Assembly: GCA_045106235.1 (NCBI GenBank)
Contig: JBGCEJ010000003.1
Coordinates: 1 to 64,000, forward strand
DNA from: UBA4427 sp045106235
GTDB taxonomy: Bacteria > Myxococcota_A > UBA9160 > UBA4427
Direction of reading: 5' to 3'
DNA length: 64,000 bases
Shown here: positions 1 through 8,790 of the stretch, piece after piece
How positions within the stretch are numbered: position 1 is the stretch's first letter
Layout of the letters: every line of letters begins with the position of its first letter
Notes under the pieces: model-generated
The model's input: only the letters and a program-made list of their open reading frames with translations
Database searches by the model: none
Told to the model about the DNA's origin: nothing
Program-made: the position numbers and the translations under genes

Positions 1-935
1 GCGGCAATCGCCGGTTCGAAGGGGATGAAGCCGCCGACAGAAAAACCAAAGCCCGCCACGCCGGCCGCTTCTTCTTCATTTTCTGCGTTTTCATCCGTTG
101 GGTTCTGGTCGTCGTTCGCCCCGTCCGCATCATTCTCCGAATTCGTCGCGGAGTCGGAGTCGGAGTTGTTGTCGGCGCTGGTATTGGCATCGGGGTCGCT
201 ACCGCTGTTGGAATTCGCGCTGCCATTGCCTTCGCTCTGGCCGTCTCCGGCGTCGCCGGAGTTGGAGGCGCCGTCGCTGTCTGCGCCATCCTCCTGCTTC
301 TTGCCGTCGCCGCCCAAGCCTTGAAGCTCCGCGGAGATGTAGAAGTAGGGATCAGTCGGATCAAGCACGACCACGCCGGCACCGCCGGGCGTCTGCATGC
401 TGATCGGGGCCAGTTCGGCCGAGAGCCGACCCACCGCATTAAAGAAGAAGTAATTGCGCTCGGTCGCGAGCGGCGCATCCGCAACTGGCCCCTCAAGCTC
501 GAGGAGCTCTGCACCGGATCCGAATCCGACCGCAGCGTAGGGTCGCTCGGTCACATCGATTTCGGCCATGAACCCGTCATTCGGCATCGGCATGAGCACC
601 GTGCCGATCAAGCGATCGACGCCCGAACCCGCGGCGTTTAGGCGGGCGCTCAGTCGCGCATCAACGAGGGGAACATCCTTTCCGCCCGTCGGGACAGAGA
701 GATTGCCCGTCATGTCAAAGCCGTATCCATCGGGATGGGCCTCGAGGGCGTCTTGGGGAGCGAGGATGCCGAGCCCGGGAGCGAGGACGATCGTGCAGGC
801 ATCGCTCGGGGCGTTGCCGTCGCATTCCACGCCGGCGAAATCGGCGGCGTTGATGGCCGCCTGGGCGTTTTGGGCCGGCCCGGCAACGAGCGCCGCCGCG
901 GCAGCAACTCCAGCTGCAAGTGATTGAATCTTCAT
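1..935 (-). CDS. Secreted protein with Asp/Asn/Ser-rich linker, 3' end outside window
   Basis: The frame is open from an ATG at 935 to the left edge, so the protein is at least 311 residues and its C-terminus is missing. Residues 1-26 are a clear Sec signal peptide (MKIQSLAAG, an Ala-rich core, then a QAQA-type cleavage region). Residues of about 30-190 look like a globular extracellular domain. From about residue 195 to 280 the chain becomes a low-complexity stretch of Asp, Asn, Ser, Gly and Glu. It then resumes an ordered GFGFSVGGF segment at the edge. A purine-rich GAGGGA lies just upstream of the ATG. I do not recognise the family. The acidic linker suggests a cell-surface or secreted role (inference). 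Confidence 0.7.
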   Translation of the reverse strand, partial: MKIQSLAAGVAAAAALVAGPAQNAQAAINAADFAGVECDGNAPSDACTIVLAPGLGILAPQDALEAHPDGYGFDMTGNLSVPTGGKDVPLVDARLSARLNAAGSGVDRLIGTVLMPMPNDGFMAEIDVTERPYAAVGFGSGAELLELEGPVADAPLATERNYFFFNAVGRLSAELAPISMQTPGGAGVVVLDPTDPYFYISAELQGLGGDGKKQEDGADSDGASNSGDAGDGQSEGNGSANSNSGSDPDANTSADNNSDSDSATNSENDADGANDDQNPTDENAENEEEAAGVAGFGFSVGGFIPFEPAIA

Positions 936-1096
936 GGTTTCCCTCATTTCTGATCTGTCGTTGGCCCGGTTCTTGGGAGGTCCGGGCTGGGGTTCTCGAT
1001 TGGCTTTTTCTTCTAGAGGCGGAAGCGGAGCCGGAATCGGGCAATCGAGATCGACATTTCTTTGAAATGAGGTTGATAGGGAGGGGCCAGGTGTTC

Positions 1097-1963
1097 TCAG
1101 ACCTCGTCGGTTCGGGGCGGAGGAGCGGCCTGAGCCGTGTTGGCCAAGGCACGCGACCGAATAAAAAGTCCGTCTCGTTCCTCTCGTGGAATAAAGGAAC
1201 GCGTTTCGCCGACGGACTCTCGTGCCTCAAGGAGGCGACAGATGTCATGGCGATAAAAATCTCCAAGGAAGCGCAGCGCCTCGCCTACTTCCGCGGCGGA
1301 ACCGCGCGCTCCGGAGCGCTCAAGGAGGGCGTCACAGAGCGTCTCGAGCAGCGTGTCGTTCTGCCCGTCCAGAAAGCCTCTAATCGGCGGAAGCAAATCA
1401 GGATGCACCCGGCGCAGCGCGACCAATCGACTTCCTCGAATCCGCGGGGCATCCGGTAGCCGATTCGCAGGCTCGAGATGGCCTAACCAGCCCAAAAGGT
1501 CGACGAGCGAGTCGAAAGCTTCTTTTGCCCGGGTTCGGGGGCGAAAGGCGCCGTGCCATTCGAGGTCGAGATGAGCGAAAGACTCGGGCTCGGTTGTGAA
1601 GCAGAGCAGGAGCCGTCCCTCATCGAGGCCCGTGCCGAAGGCGGGATATAGAAAATCGAAGGCGCCGTCCACGTTGAAACGCGGCCGCAGTTCCTGAATG
1701 AGCTTGTTCTCCAGGAGCAGAGCGTCGGCTTCGCTCTTCGTTAGCCGGGTTTCGACCGCGTCTGCCTCGCGCACGAGCACGCGCATTTTTCGATGCGCCT
1801 TTCGCCGGCTGGCACTTCGGTAGCTCGAGAGGCGCTTGCGCAGATTCTTTGCCTTGCCCACATAGAGCACGTCCCCCGCGGCATCCCGAAAGACGTAACA
1901 GCCCGGCGATTCCGGCAGCTCGCGGAGGAAATTGACACCAAATTTGCGATCAAAACGCTTCAT
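1097..1963 (-). CDS. GIY-YIG nuclease domain protein (UvrC N-terminus/Cho-like)
   Basis: The 288-residue protein opens with a GIY-YIG endonuclease fold: ELPESPGCYVFRDAAGDVLYVGKAKNLRKRL at about residues 12-45, in which GCYVF and LYVGKAKNLR are the two signature strands. The Glu of SEADALLLENKLIQELRPRFN matches the family's metal-binding helix. The rest (about 100-288) has no UvrC-type helix-hairpin-helix, so it resembles stand-alone Cho-type or exonuclease-associated GIY-YIG proteins rather than full UvrC. The start at 1963 is chosen because homology begins at once; upstream in-frame ATGs exist at 1990 and 2002 and no strong ribosome site separates them. It is divergent from the gene at 2041. 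Role in nucleotide excision repair is inferred from family. Confidence 0.75.
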   Translation of the reverse strand: MKRFDRKFGVNFLRELPESPGCYVFRDAAGDVLYVGKAKNLRKRLSSYRSASRRKAHRKMRVLVREADAVETRLTKSEADALLLENKLIQELRPRFNVDGAFDFLYPAFGTGLDEGRLLLCFTTEPESFAHLDLEWHGAFRPRTRAKEAFDSLVDLLGWLGHLEPANRLPDAPRIRGSRLVALRRVHPDLLPPIRGFLDGQNDTLLETLCDALLERSGARGSAAEVGEALRFLGDFYRHDICRLLEARESVGETRSFIPREERDGLFIRSRALANTAQAAPPPRTDEV

Positions 1964-2040
1964 GCTTTGCGGAAGGCTACGAGATTCCATGGGGCAGCGC
2001 ATGAATTGATTCCTGCTTGGGCTTCGGTGACACTTCATTC

Positions 2041-3138
2041 ATGGAGAACTCTGTCTTCGCCCCTCTCCCACCTGGTCTCGATCCAAAGGACTGGCCCGAG
2101 CTGAGCTTCAGGCTGAAGCTGACGGATGGGTTGCCGACCTTTCCGCCCGAGCGCAGCGTGGTGGATTCCTTGGTCAAGGGGACGGGGCGCGACGGTGATG
2201 AAGTCATCGGGCGCATCCCGCCGCGGGGAGGGGTTGCGACCGTCGAAGCGATCGCGGCGAATGCGGCGATGGCGGGTTGCCTGCCTGAGTTCATGCCGAC
2301 TGTGCTGGCCGCGATCGAAGCTGCGCTTGAGCCCAGCTTTAACCTCGCGGGTGTCGTGACGACGACCCATCCCTGCTGGCCTCTTGTGATTGTCTCGGGG
2401 GAGCGCGTTGACTCGCTCGGGATGGCGACCGAAGAGTCTCTGTTTAGCGGTGGCGGCGCGCGGGTGAACCTTGCCATCGGCCGCGCGCTTAAGTTGGTTC
2501 TCTGGAATTTGGGGGGCGCCTATCCCGGCGAACCCGTTCAAGAGATCATGGGCCATCCCGGCCGCCTCGCGTATTGCATCGCCGAGTCGTCCTCTGCGTC
2601 ACCCTGGCCCGCGTTTCACGAATCCGCCGGGCTTGTGGACGAGAAGAGCGCGGTCACGGTCTTTGCCTGCGAATCGCCTCAGATTGCGAACCTCTGGGGT
2701 GTTGAGACGGCAGACGAGACGCCGGTTGCGGAACGCTGGCTTGAGCTGGTTGCGGACCAAATGTGCGCCCGCGGCAATTCGAATACGCATACGATGGGAG
2801 AGATGCTCGTCGTTCTGAGTCCTTCGATGGCTCGCCGCATAGCGGGAGAGGGATGGGGGCGAGAGCGCGTCCAGGAATTCCTTTGGCATAACGCGCGGCG
2901 ACGCATCGGCGATATCCGCGTGCGCGCTGATGGTGCGCCCGCGGTTGATTCTGAATCGCATTACGCCTGGTGGCCGGATTGGGTGGATCAGTCCGATCCC
3001 GAGACGCGTGTTCCCGTGACCGCTTCGGCCGACGCGATACATCTTGTCGTGAGCGGTTCGGACAGCATTCCCTGTGCTGCGGTTTGCCCTTCGTGGGGAC
3101 ATTTGGGGGGCTTTGCTTCCCGCCGCGGGATCAGTTGA
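2041..3138 (+). CDS. Uncharacterised conserved protein paired with UGSC selenoprotein
   Basis: 365 residues, not recognised by name. The sequence is rich in conserved-looking Gly/His motifs: THPCWPLVIVSG (about 110-121), GGARVNLAIGRAL and WNLGGAYPGE (about 140-170), GHPGRLAYCIAE and VTVFACESP. These give the impression of an enzyme rather than a structural protein. No signal peptide or membrane segment is visible. The gene ends with TGA two bases before an ATG of the next reading frame, and the UGSC selenoprotein follows at 3185. The pair is therefore probably co-transcribed and perhaps forms a two-subunit enzyme (inference). Upstream alternative start TTG at 2017 has no better ribosome site. 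Confidence 0.65.
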   Translation: MENSVFAPLPPGLDPKDWPELSFRLKLTDGLPTFPPERSVVDSLVKGTGRDGDEVIGRIPPRGGVATVEAIAANAAMAGCLPEFMPTVLAAIEAALEPSFNLAGVVTTTHPCWPLVIVSGERVDSLGMATEESLFSGGGARVNLAIGRALKLVLWNLGGAYPGEPVQEIMGHPGRLAYCIAESSSASPWPAFHESAGLVDEKSAVTVFACESPQIANLWGVETADETPVAERWLELVADQMCARGNSNTHTMGEMLVVLSPSMARRIAGEGWGRERVQEFLWHNARRRIGDIRVRADGAPAVDSESHYAWWPDWVDQSDPETRVPVTASADAIHLVVSGSDSIPCAAVCPSWGHLGGFASRRGIS

Positions 3139-3184
3139 AATGCGAATTGTAAAACAGCGCGAGGGCGCGAGAGGAGTGGGGGAA

Positions 3185-3721
3185 ATGATCGAGCTCGTTG
3201 ATCCGAGAGGGTCCTTGGAGAGCGCGGCGGGGAGTCTCGCGCGCCGTGTTTCGGACGCCGGGGGGATTCGCCGCATTGGGTTCTTGAGCAACGAACCCGA
3301 GCATCTGACCGGGCCGCATTTTCCCGGCTACACGCGCGTACTTGAAGAGGCGCTTCGGGAAAGGCTGGGGGACTTGGAATTTCACCGCGAGATCAAACCC
3401 GTCCTCTCCCGCCCCGCGGATGCGGACATGATTTCACGTTTCTCGGGGTTCGATGGCGTCATTAACGGCCTCGCTAAATGAGGATCCTGCACGTCGGGCA
3501 GTTTGCTCGACGCCGTTAATTTGGAGAAGGCCGGTGTGCCGAGCCTGACCTTTGTGACCGAACCTTTTGCAGGCGCGGCCCGCACCCACGCGCGGATTCA
3601 CGGCTTGACCGATTTGCCGCTGATGATCGTGCCTTCGGATTATCTAGATCGCTCGGATGACGCGGTGCGCGCGAAGCTTGCGCCTTTGCTCGATGAAATT
3701 CTGGCGAAGCTGAGCGGGTAG
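3185..3721 (+). CDS. UGSC-motif selenoprotein, Sec at residue 99
   Basis: The reading frame is interrupted by TGA at 3479-3481, which falls at the first position of the exact motif U-G-S-C (GLAKUGSCTSGS). This motif gives the known UGSC family its name; in that family Sec or Cys sits at this place. Reading through gives 178 residues. The N-terminal part (residues 1-98) starts MIELVDPRG; the C-terminal part (100-178) contains LEKAGVPSLTFVTEPF and ends normally at TAG. The start at 3185 is preferred over ATG 3140 because AGGAG and GGGGGA lie just upstream and the family starts with this strand. A 9-bp hairpin lies 10 bases after the TGA. Function is unknown; a redox-active Sec-x-x-Cys is plausible. 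Confidence 0.85.
3492..3512 (+). promoter_or_regulatory. Candidate bacterial SECIS hairpin of UGSC gene
   Basis: Bases 3492-3500 (CGTCGGGCA) pair with 3504-3512 (TGCTCGACG), including one G-T wobble, leaving a three-base loop GTT. The loop G lies 20 bases after the last base of the TGA. Bacterial SECIS elements are stem-loops in the coding region just downstream of the UGA, with a conserved G in the apical loop at about this distance. Fit judged by eye, not by folding software. Confidence 0.55.
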
Positions 3722-3786
3722 ATCGGATTGCGGTCGCTGGCGCGAACGTCGCCGAATTCGCGCGCGAAACGCTTCGGTCTGCGGAT

Positions 3787-5199
3787 CTAAGCGCTCGGCG
3801 GCCCGGGTTGATCGACCCAGTGCGAGTGAAAACCGTAGGGGACGCGCTCGGGGATCTGGATCCGCGCGACGGGCCCGTCCCCAAAGCGTTGGGCATCGAT
3901 GATCCAGCATTCAGACAACGCGTTCGGCTCATCGCGAATCAAGCCGACGACGTAGCCGTCATCTTCTGTGCGAGCGCCTACGCGCGGTGCGAAAACGAAC
4001 TCTTGTGTGTAGGTCCCGTTTCCAAGCTCGATGGTTTCGAGGGACTCGGTCTCGCGATCGAACTTGACGATCGAGTCGAAGAGCAGAGAAGCGCCGTATT
4101 CGGTTGCGAATCCGGATGCATATCCGAACTGGTTCTTATGGCTCATGCGCGTTTCATTGATCCGTGGGAAGTCCAGGAACGCGGCGGCCATATCGCGCTC
4201 CTCTGAGCGACCGGTGATGAGGTTAAGGCGGTACTGTCGAAAGCGTGCCATTTCATCTTCAGCGGAGGCCCCGTCGCTTGTCAGGATCTGGGTTTGATTC
4301 GAGCGACAGGCGTCGAGGACGATATGTTCGCCTTCTTCCCATGCATTGAAGACGTGGAATATGTAGCCGAGATCGACTTCGAACCAGCGCATGTCCTCGC
4401 TGGTGCCGCGGCGGGGAATTACGCCGATCCGCGCGCCGTTCTCGGGTTCCCAAGCGAAGGCGGGGCCGCCTTGTCCGACTCGTTCAAGCGAGAACGTGAC
4501 GGGCATGTCGAGGATCAGCGTGTAGTTCTCGGTGATCGCCATGTCATGAATCATGACGGCGCGGGGCAGCTCGAGCGGAACATCGTGGACGAGCTTGCCC
4601 GTCTTGTCCGCAACGCCATACCGTACGTAGGGAGGGAAGGGCGAGTAGCCCAGGAAGACGAGGTCGTCGTTGCGCGGATCGACTTTGGGATGCGCGGTGA
4701 ACGAGGTCTTCCATTGCCCGTCGAATTTTTCCTCGCCGATTGTCGAAAGGTTCTCGAGTTCGATCTCCACCGGCGCCCCGGCTTCAAAGGTGGCGAAGGT
4801 TCGCCCCGCCTGGTGGACGAAGGCGGTATTGGCGAGATTCTTGAGCGGCATGTCATCGGGGCGCGGGCTATTTCCGATGTCCATGAAGCCGCCCCAAAGC
4901 GCTTTGCCTGCTTCGCGTTCTCGGGCGAGGCCGGGGGTTTCGACGAAGCGGTTGCGGTACTGGGCATTCCCATTTGAAAACGCGAGTTGATGGACCATTC
5001 CGTCGCCGTCGAAGGGGTGATAGCGCTCGATGGAAAGCGGCGCGACAAGCGGGTTAGGCCCGACGCGGAGGAAAGATCCTCGGAAGTCCGCGGGGATTGT
5101 TCCGATGACTTCTTTGCACGCCCGATCGACTTCATTGTGGGTCGGTGCGAAGTTGCCGCTCAGGAAAGGGCTGGCGCTCAGATCGGGTGCGGTACTCAT
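3787..5199 (-). CDS. Carotenoid cleavage oxygenase family protein
   Basis: 470-residue member of the carotenoid oxygenase (RPE65/CCD) family, which uses Fe(II) held by four His to cleave double bonds of carotenoids, stilbenes or lignin-type compounds. Visible family features: FLRVGPNPL and FDGDGMVHQLAF near the N-terminus, and four candidate His ligands in FTAHPKVD, MIHDMAIT, YIFHVFNAW and the C-terminal GFHSHW. No signal peptide, so cytoplasmic. Start ATG at 5199 is chosen because family homology begins soon after and a GGAGAT sequence lies about 10 bases upstream; the frame extends further up to 5280. It is convergent with the UGSC gene and lies 49 bases downstream of the sulfatase on the same strand. 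Substrate cannot be told. Confidence 0.88.
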   Translation of the reverse strand: MSTAPDLSASPFLSGNFAPTHNEVDRACKEVIGTIPADFRGSFLRVGPNPLVAPLSIERYHPFDGDGMVHQLAFSNGNAQYRNRFVETPGLAREREAGKALWGGFMDIGNSPRPDDMPLKNLANTAFVHQAGRTFATFEAGAPVEIELENLSTIGEEKFDGQWKTSFTAHPKVDPRNDDLVFLGYSPFPPYVRYGVADKTGKLVHDVPLELPRAVMIHDMAITENYTLILDMPVTFSLERVGQGGPAFAWEPENGARIGVIPRRGTSEDMRWFEVDLGYIFHVFNAWEEGEHIVLDACRSNQTQILTSDGASAEDEMARFRQYRLNLITGRSEERDMAAAFLDFPRINETRMSHKNQFGYASGFATEYGASLLFDSIVKFDRETESLETIELGNGTYTQEFVFAPRVGARTEDDGYVVGLIRDEPNALSECWIIDAQRFGDGPVARIQIPERVPYGFHSHWVDQPGPPSA

Positions 5200-5248
5200 G
5201 GGCGGATCTCCAATGCAGTGCTGAGGTATCAGGATTCGGCCGCTGCAA

Positions 5249-6943
5249 CTATTTACACAGTCCCCCGCCGACGATCGCATAGGGCTCGCAATTGTAGATG
5301 ATGCGCCCTTGCTCGCCGTGCTGCCAATCGAGCGCGGGACGGAGTGCCGGCGGTGCCATACCCGGAGCGGGTTCGGGACGGAGCTCGGCGATGGGTTTTG
5401 GATAGGAGGCCCAGTCGAGCGGGGCCCGCCATCCAGGCGGTGGTGCTATGCCCCGGGGCGTGCCGCCGACGGGATGAAGAGAGCGCCAGCGCACGATGTC
5501 TTCGGAGAGGTCAGCGACGCGTTTAGGATGTTCGGCGGCGAGGTTATTCCGCTCGTACGGGTCTTCAGCGACGCGGAACAGGCTGTTCGTGACTTCGGTG
5601 GTGAGCTGAGTCTGTACGATTTTCTGGACCAGCTTCCATTCGTCGTCGAAGGTCGTTGTCATCAGCGAGCCCGGGACAGTCATCTCCGCCGCGAAGAAGA
5701 GCTTCTCCGAAAGGGTGAAGCGCTTTCCTTTCGCCAGCGCCGGCCAGAGGTTCCTGCCGTCGAGGTCAAACGCATTTCCCGGCTCGATTCCTGCCGCGCC
5801 TGCAAGCGTCGGGAAGACGTCCATCACGGAAACGATATCGCCCGCCTTGCTCCCTGCGGCGATCTTGTCGGGCCACCGCATCATGGCGACAACGCGGATG
5901 CCGCCCTCGAAGGTCTCACCCTTCCCGCCGCGGAAGGGCGCGTTATTCGCGCCGCCGCTGGCGTAGGCTGCGCCGCCATTATCGCTGAAGAAGAGAACGA
6001 TTGTATTGTCGGCGATGCCTTCTTGCTCGAGGGTGTTCAGCACATCTCCGATGGCTTGGTCCATCGCGTCGACGACGGCGGCATACATGGGCCGGGCGCT
6101 GGGCTGCAAGAGCATGCGGGACATGCGTCTTGAGCTGTCGGTGAACTCGCTCCGTGCGGGTGGGCGATCGTCGTCGAGATCGGCGTATTTATCCTGCAGG
6201 TCTTTGGGTGCGTCGAGGGGCGTATGTGGGGCGATGAAGGGCATGTAGAGGAAGAAGGGCTGCTCTTTTTTTCGGTCCTTGATATATCGACTGGCTTCCT
6301 TTGCGAGGGTGAAGGTCTCGTAGCCGTCGACTTCGATGGACTCACCGTTGCGCTGGAAGTCTTTTCCGCCCTGAGAGGCGAAGGGAGGGAAGTAGCCGAC
6401 TTCGGTATGGAGGTGGCCGAAAAAGTACTCGTAGCCTCGTTCGTTTGGGTGATAGGTCTGCTGAGCGTGGCCGAGATGCCATTTTCCGATCATGGCGGTC
6501 TGATATCCCGCATCGCGAAAAGCCTCAGGCATGAACCGCTCGGCAGGGTGAACGCCATTGTTATGCCAGGCCATGATCGTGTTGTAGACGATGCCGAGAC
6601 GCATAGGGTCGCGGCCGGTATGCAGGGCGGCCCGCGTCGGGGAGCAGATCGGCGTGGTGTAGAAGCGCTCGAACTCGAGGCCTTCTGCGGCCAGGGCATC
6701 GAGGGAAGGGGTCTCGATGGGGCCGCCTCGAAAGCCCGGATCAGACCAGCCTAGATCGTCAGCGACCATGACGATGATGTTCGGGGGCGCGTCGGCCTGG
6801 GCAAAGGCCGACGTTGCCGCGAGGCTGGTTATTCCTAGACCCGCGCCGAGACCAATTAAAAGGAGGCCCGCTCGGAGACAGGCGCCGCGAGCGCTATCGC
6901 GGAGGCGCTTTGAGAACGCGTTGGGGAGGGGGGTGCTCGACAT
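5249..6943 (-). CDS. Exported sulfatase (formylglycine type I)
   Basis: 564-residue arylsulfatase-family enzyme. A signal peptide spans roughly residues 1-47 (hydrophobic GLLLIGLGAGLGITSLAA then FAQA), so it acts in the periplasm or outside. The metal-binding start ADDLGWSD is present, and ICSPTRAALHTGR carries the C-x-P-x-R signature whose Cys is converted to formylglycine. GKWHLGH and FFSDNGG supply further active-site residues. It hydrolyses sulfate esters, probably of algal or animal glycans or of small aryl sulfates; which one is not evident. Start at 6943 has GGAG six bases upstream. A palindrome CGTTTTTAGAAACG lies 22 bases before the start. No sulfatase-maturing enzyme is in the window. 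Confidence 0.92.
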   Translation of the reverse strand: MSSTPLPNAFSKRLRDSARGACLRAGLLLIGLGAGLGITSLAATSAFAQADAPPNIIVMVADDLGWSDPGFRGGPIETPSLDALAAEGLEFERFYTTPICSPTRAALHTGRDPMRLGIVYNTIMAWHNNGVHPAERFMPEAFRDAGYQTAMIGKWHLGHAQQTYHPNERGYEYFFGHLHTEVGYFPPFASQGGKDFQRNGESIEVDGYETFTLAKEASRYIKDRKKEQPFFLYMPFIAPHTPLDAPKDLQDKYADLDDDRPPARSEFTDSSRRMSRMLLQPSARPMYAAVVDAMDQAIGDVLNTLEQEGIADNTIVLFFSDNGGAAYASGGANNAPFRGGKGETFEGGIRVVAMMRWPDKIAAGSKAGDIVSVMDVFPTLAGAAGIEPGNAFDLDGRNLWPALAKGKRFTLSEKLFFAAEMTVPGSLMTTTFDDEWKLVQKIVQTQLTTEVTNSLFRVAEDPYERNNLAAEHPKRVADLSEDIVRWRSLHPVGGTPRGIAPPPGWRAPLDWASYPKPIAELRPEPAPGMAPPALRPALDWQHGEQGRIIYNCEPYAIVGGGLCK

Positions 6944-6964
6944 GAAAGGCTCCAAGGGGTCAGC

Positions 6965-6978
6965 GTTTTTAGAAACGA
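6965..6978. promoter_or_regulatory. Palindromic 14-mer upstream of sulfatase
   Basis: CGTTTTTAGAAACG has inverted arms CGTTT/AAACG around TTAG. The identical 14-mer occurs again at 53867-53880, also upstream of a minus-strand gene. It could be a transcription-factor site for the sulfatase, or for the divergent SDR at 7043. Confidence 0.35.
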
Positions 6979-7042
6979 TAACCGATCAAAGGTCTATGAT
7001 TGGGGCCGGACTCCGCTGAGCTGAGTTCGAGAAGGAGGGCGG

Positions 7043-7963
7043 GTGTCGGAAGAGATCAGTTGTTTGGACCGGGTTGTGGTCGTGACCGGGGCGGGGCGCG
7101 GGATCGGCCGAGGGTATGCCCTCGCCCTTGCCGCCGCGGGTGCCAAGGTGGTGGTCAATGATCTCGGCGTCCGGACGGACGGGACCCTGCCTTCGGATGC
7201 GCCCGCAGACGAAGTGGTCGCCGAGATCAAGGCGATGGGCGGGGACGCGTTGGCCGAACCGAGCGATGTGGCGACCCGCGCGGGAGCGGAGGCGCTGATC
7301 GGGAATGCGCTGCATCATTTTGGTCGAGTCGATGCGGTCATCAACAACGCGGGGATTGATCGTCCGGGGATGTTGATTGATCTCGAGGAGGCGGACTGGG
7401 ACGCAGTCGTTGATGTTCATCTGAAGGCCCAGTTCCTGGTTCTGGGCGCGGCGGGGCGGCATTTCCGGGCACGCGCTGAAGCAGGTGAGTCCGTCGCGGG
7501 AGCGATCGTGAATACGAGCTCGCCCGCGGCGCTTGCGGGATTTCGAGGGGAGGGGGCGTATAGTGCGGCGAAGGCGGCGGTACTCGGGCTGACCTTGACC
7601 GCGGCGGACGAGCTCGCGGACTGGGGCGTCACCGTGAATGCTGTTGTGCCCGGAGCGGCGACGCGACTGACGGCCTGGTCGCCGGGGGCTCCGGATCCCT
7701 CAACGGTGGCACCTTTGATCGTCTGGTTGGCCTCGCTCGACGCGGCGGATGTGACAGGCCGGGTTTTCAGCGCGGCGGGTGGGATGTTCATGGTGCTGCA
7801 TGGCTGGGAGGCGGGGGCCCCTCTGATCTTGCCAGAGGGCGGAACGGCGGAGCTGGCCAAGGGGCTTCGCGACCGGATCGCGAATGAGCGCGCGCCGATG
7901 GATGTGCTTGCTCCAGGTCGCAACCTGCCGCCTCGGCCGGGCGCCCCGGGGAATCTCGGGTGA
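7043..7963 (+). CDS. Short-chain dehydrogenase/reductase
   Basis: 306-residue SDR. The Rossmann motif TGAGRGIGRG (residues about 13-22), NNAG, and the catalytic Ser (NTSSPAAL) and Tyr-x-x-x-Lys (YSAAK) are all present, so it should be an active NAD(P)-dependent oxidoreductase. The form with an insertion VNDLGVRTDG after beta-2 resembles the 3-hydroxyacyl-CoA dehydrogenase-type SDR in multifunctional beta-oxidation enzymes. A C-terminal extension after the fold (GGTAELAKGLRDRI onward) also resembles that group. The start is GTG at 7043 with GGAGG seven bases upstream. It is divergent from the sulfatase. Substrate unknown; a lipid or steroid substrate is a guess from the subgroup. Confidence 0.85.
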   Translation: MSEEISCLDRVVVVTGAGRGIGRGYALALAAAGAKVVVNDLGVRTDGTLPSDAPADEVVAEIKAMGGDALAEPSDVATRAGAEALIGNALHHFGRVDAVINNAGIDRPGMLIDLEEADWDAVVDVHLKAQFLVLGAAGRHFRARAEAGESVAGAIVNTSSPAALAGFRGEGAYSAAKAAVLGLTLTAADELADWGVTVNAVVPGAATRLTAWSPGAPDPSTVAPLIVWLASLDAADVTGRVFSAAGGMFMVLHGWEAGAPLILPEGGTAELAKGLRDRIANERAPMDVLAPGRNLPPRPGAPGNLG

Positions 7964-8026
7964 GGGCGGCTGGCTTGCGCGGTCCGAGCTGAAGTATGCT
8001 CTGACAGGCCGACTCTGGAGGGACTC

Positions 8027-8650
8027 ATGCTTTTCGCTTTCGCACTTCTCAGTCCGGGTGCAAGGGACACTCGCTCGTCGCAGGGGCGCCGACGCCCGCT
8101 GCTCCTCGCTGTCCTTTCGCTGCTTCTCTTGCTTTCCGCGGGGGCGGCTTCCGCGCAACTGGGCGGAATCCCCGGAACGCATCCGCGCGACTCCAACTCG
8201 GTGGGTGGACTTTGGGGCGTCGATAACGAGAACCTGAAGGGCGTCGAGCCCGCGCAGGTCAAAGCCGAGTACCGCCGTGGTCTCCGCTACCTCAAGGAAG
8301 GCAAGTGCCGCCGGGCGAAGCAGAAGTTCAGCTTTTTGATGGAGGTTCTGCCGGAGAATGCTTCGATTCAGTATCTGGCGGGCAGTGCGGACCGATGCGA
8401 GAAAAAGTTCGACTCCGCCGCGAAGCATTATGCGAAAGCCATCGAGCTCGATGAGGCGATGTTCAGCGCATATAAGTCCCTTGGGGTCTCCCGGCTGGCG
8501 CTGGGCGATCTTCAGTCGGCCCTGATTCCCCTCGCTCAGCTCGAGGTCCAGCGAATCGAATGCGGTTCTGACTGCCCTCCGGAGCTCGAGACCGCTTACC
8601 TCGACTTGAAGCGCCTGATCGAAATGACCCAGGCGCGAGGCGCGAAGTGA
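8027..8650 (+). CDS. Secreted TPR-repeat protein
   Basis: 207 residues. An atypically long basic N-terminus (about 25 residues) is followed by a Leu-rich signal segment LLLAVLSLLLLLSAGAASAQ, so the mature protein is probably periplasmic. Residues of about 80-175 form two to three tetratricopeptide repeats (YLKEGKCRRAKQKFSFLMEVLP, AGSADRCEKKFDSAAKHYAKAIELDE, YKSLGVSRLALGDLQSALIPLAQL). TPRs mediate protein contacts; no enzyme motif is seen. The start may be internal to the basic leader. Stands alone between the SDR and monooxygenase genes. Confidence 0.75.
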   Translation: MLFAFALLSPGARDTRSSQGRRRPLLLAVLSLLLLLSAGAASAQLGGIPGTHPRDSNSVGGLWGVDNENLKGVEPAQVKAEYRRGLRYLKEGKCRRAKQKFSFLMEVLPENASIQYLAGSADRCEKKFDSAAKHYAKAIELDEAMFSAYKSLGVSRLALGDLQSALIPLAQLEVQRIECGSDCPPELETAYLDLKRLIEMTQARGAK

Positions 8651-8790
8651 GCTGATTCTCGGCTGGCCGAATATGGTCAACCATGCCATCGTATTTCGTC
8701 AATGACGATTTGCCTTTTTAGCTTTTCCGCGACGGCGGACAAGCGGAATGGCGAAGAGCGCCCAAGCGGGTTTGGCGGAAGGGATTCAGG

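Noticed and set aside
5309..6133. 274-residue plus-strand frame opposite the sulfatase
   Set aside because: Shadow of the sulfatase gene; no recognisable domain.
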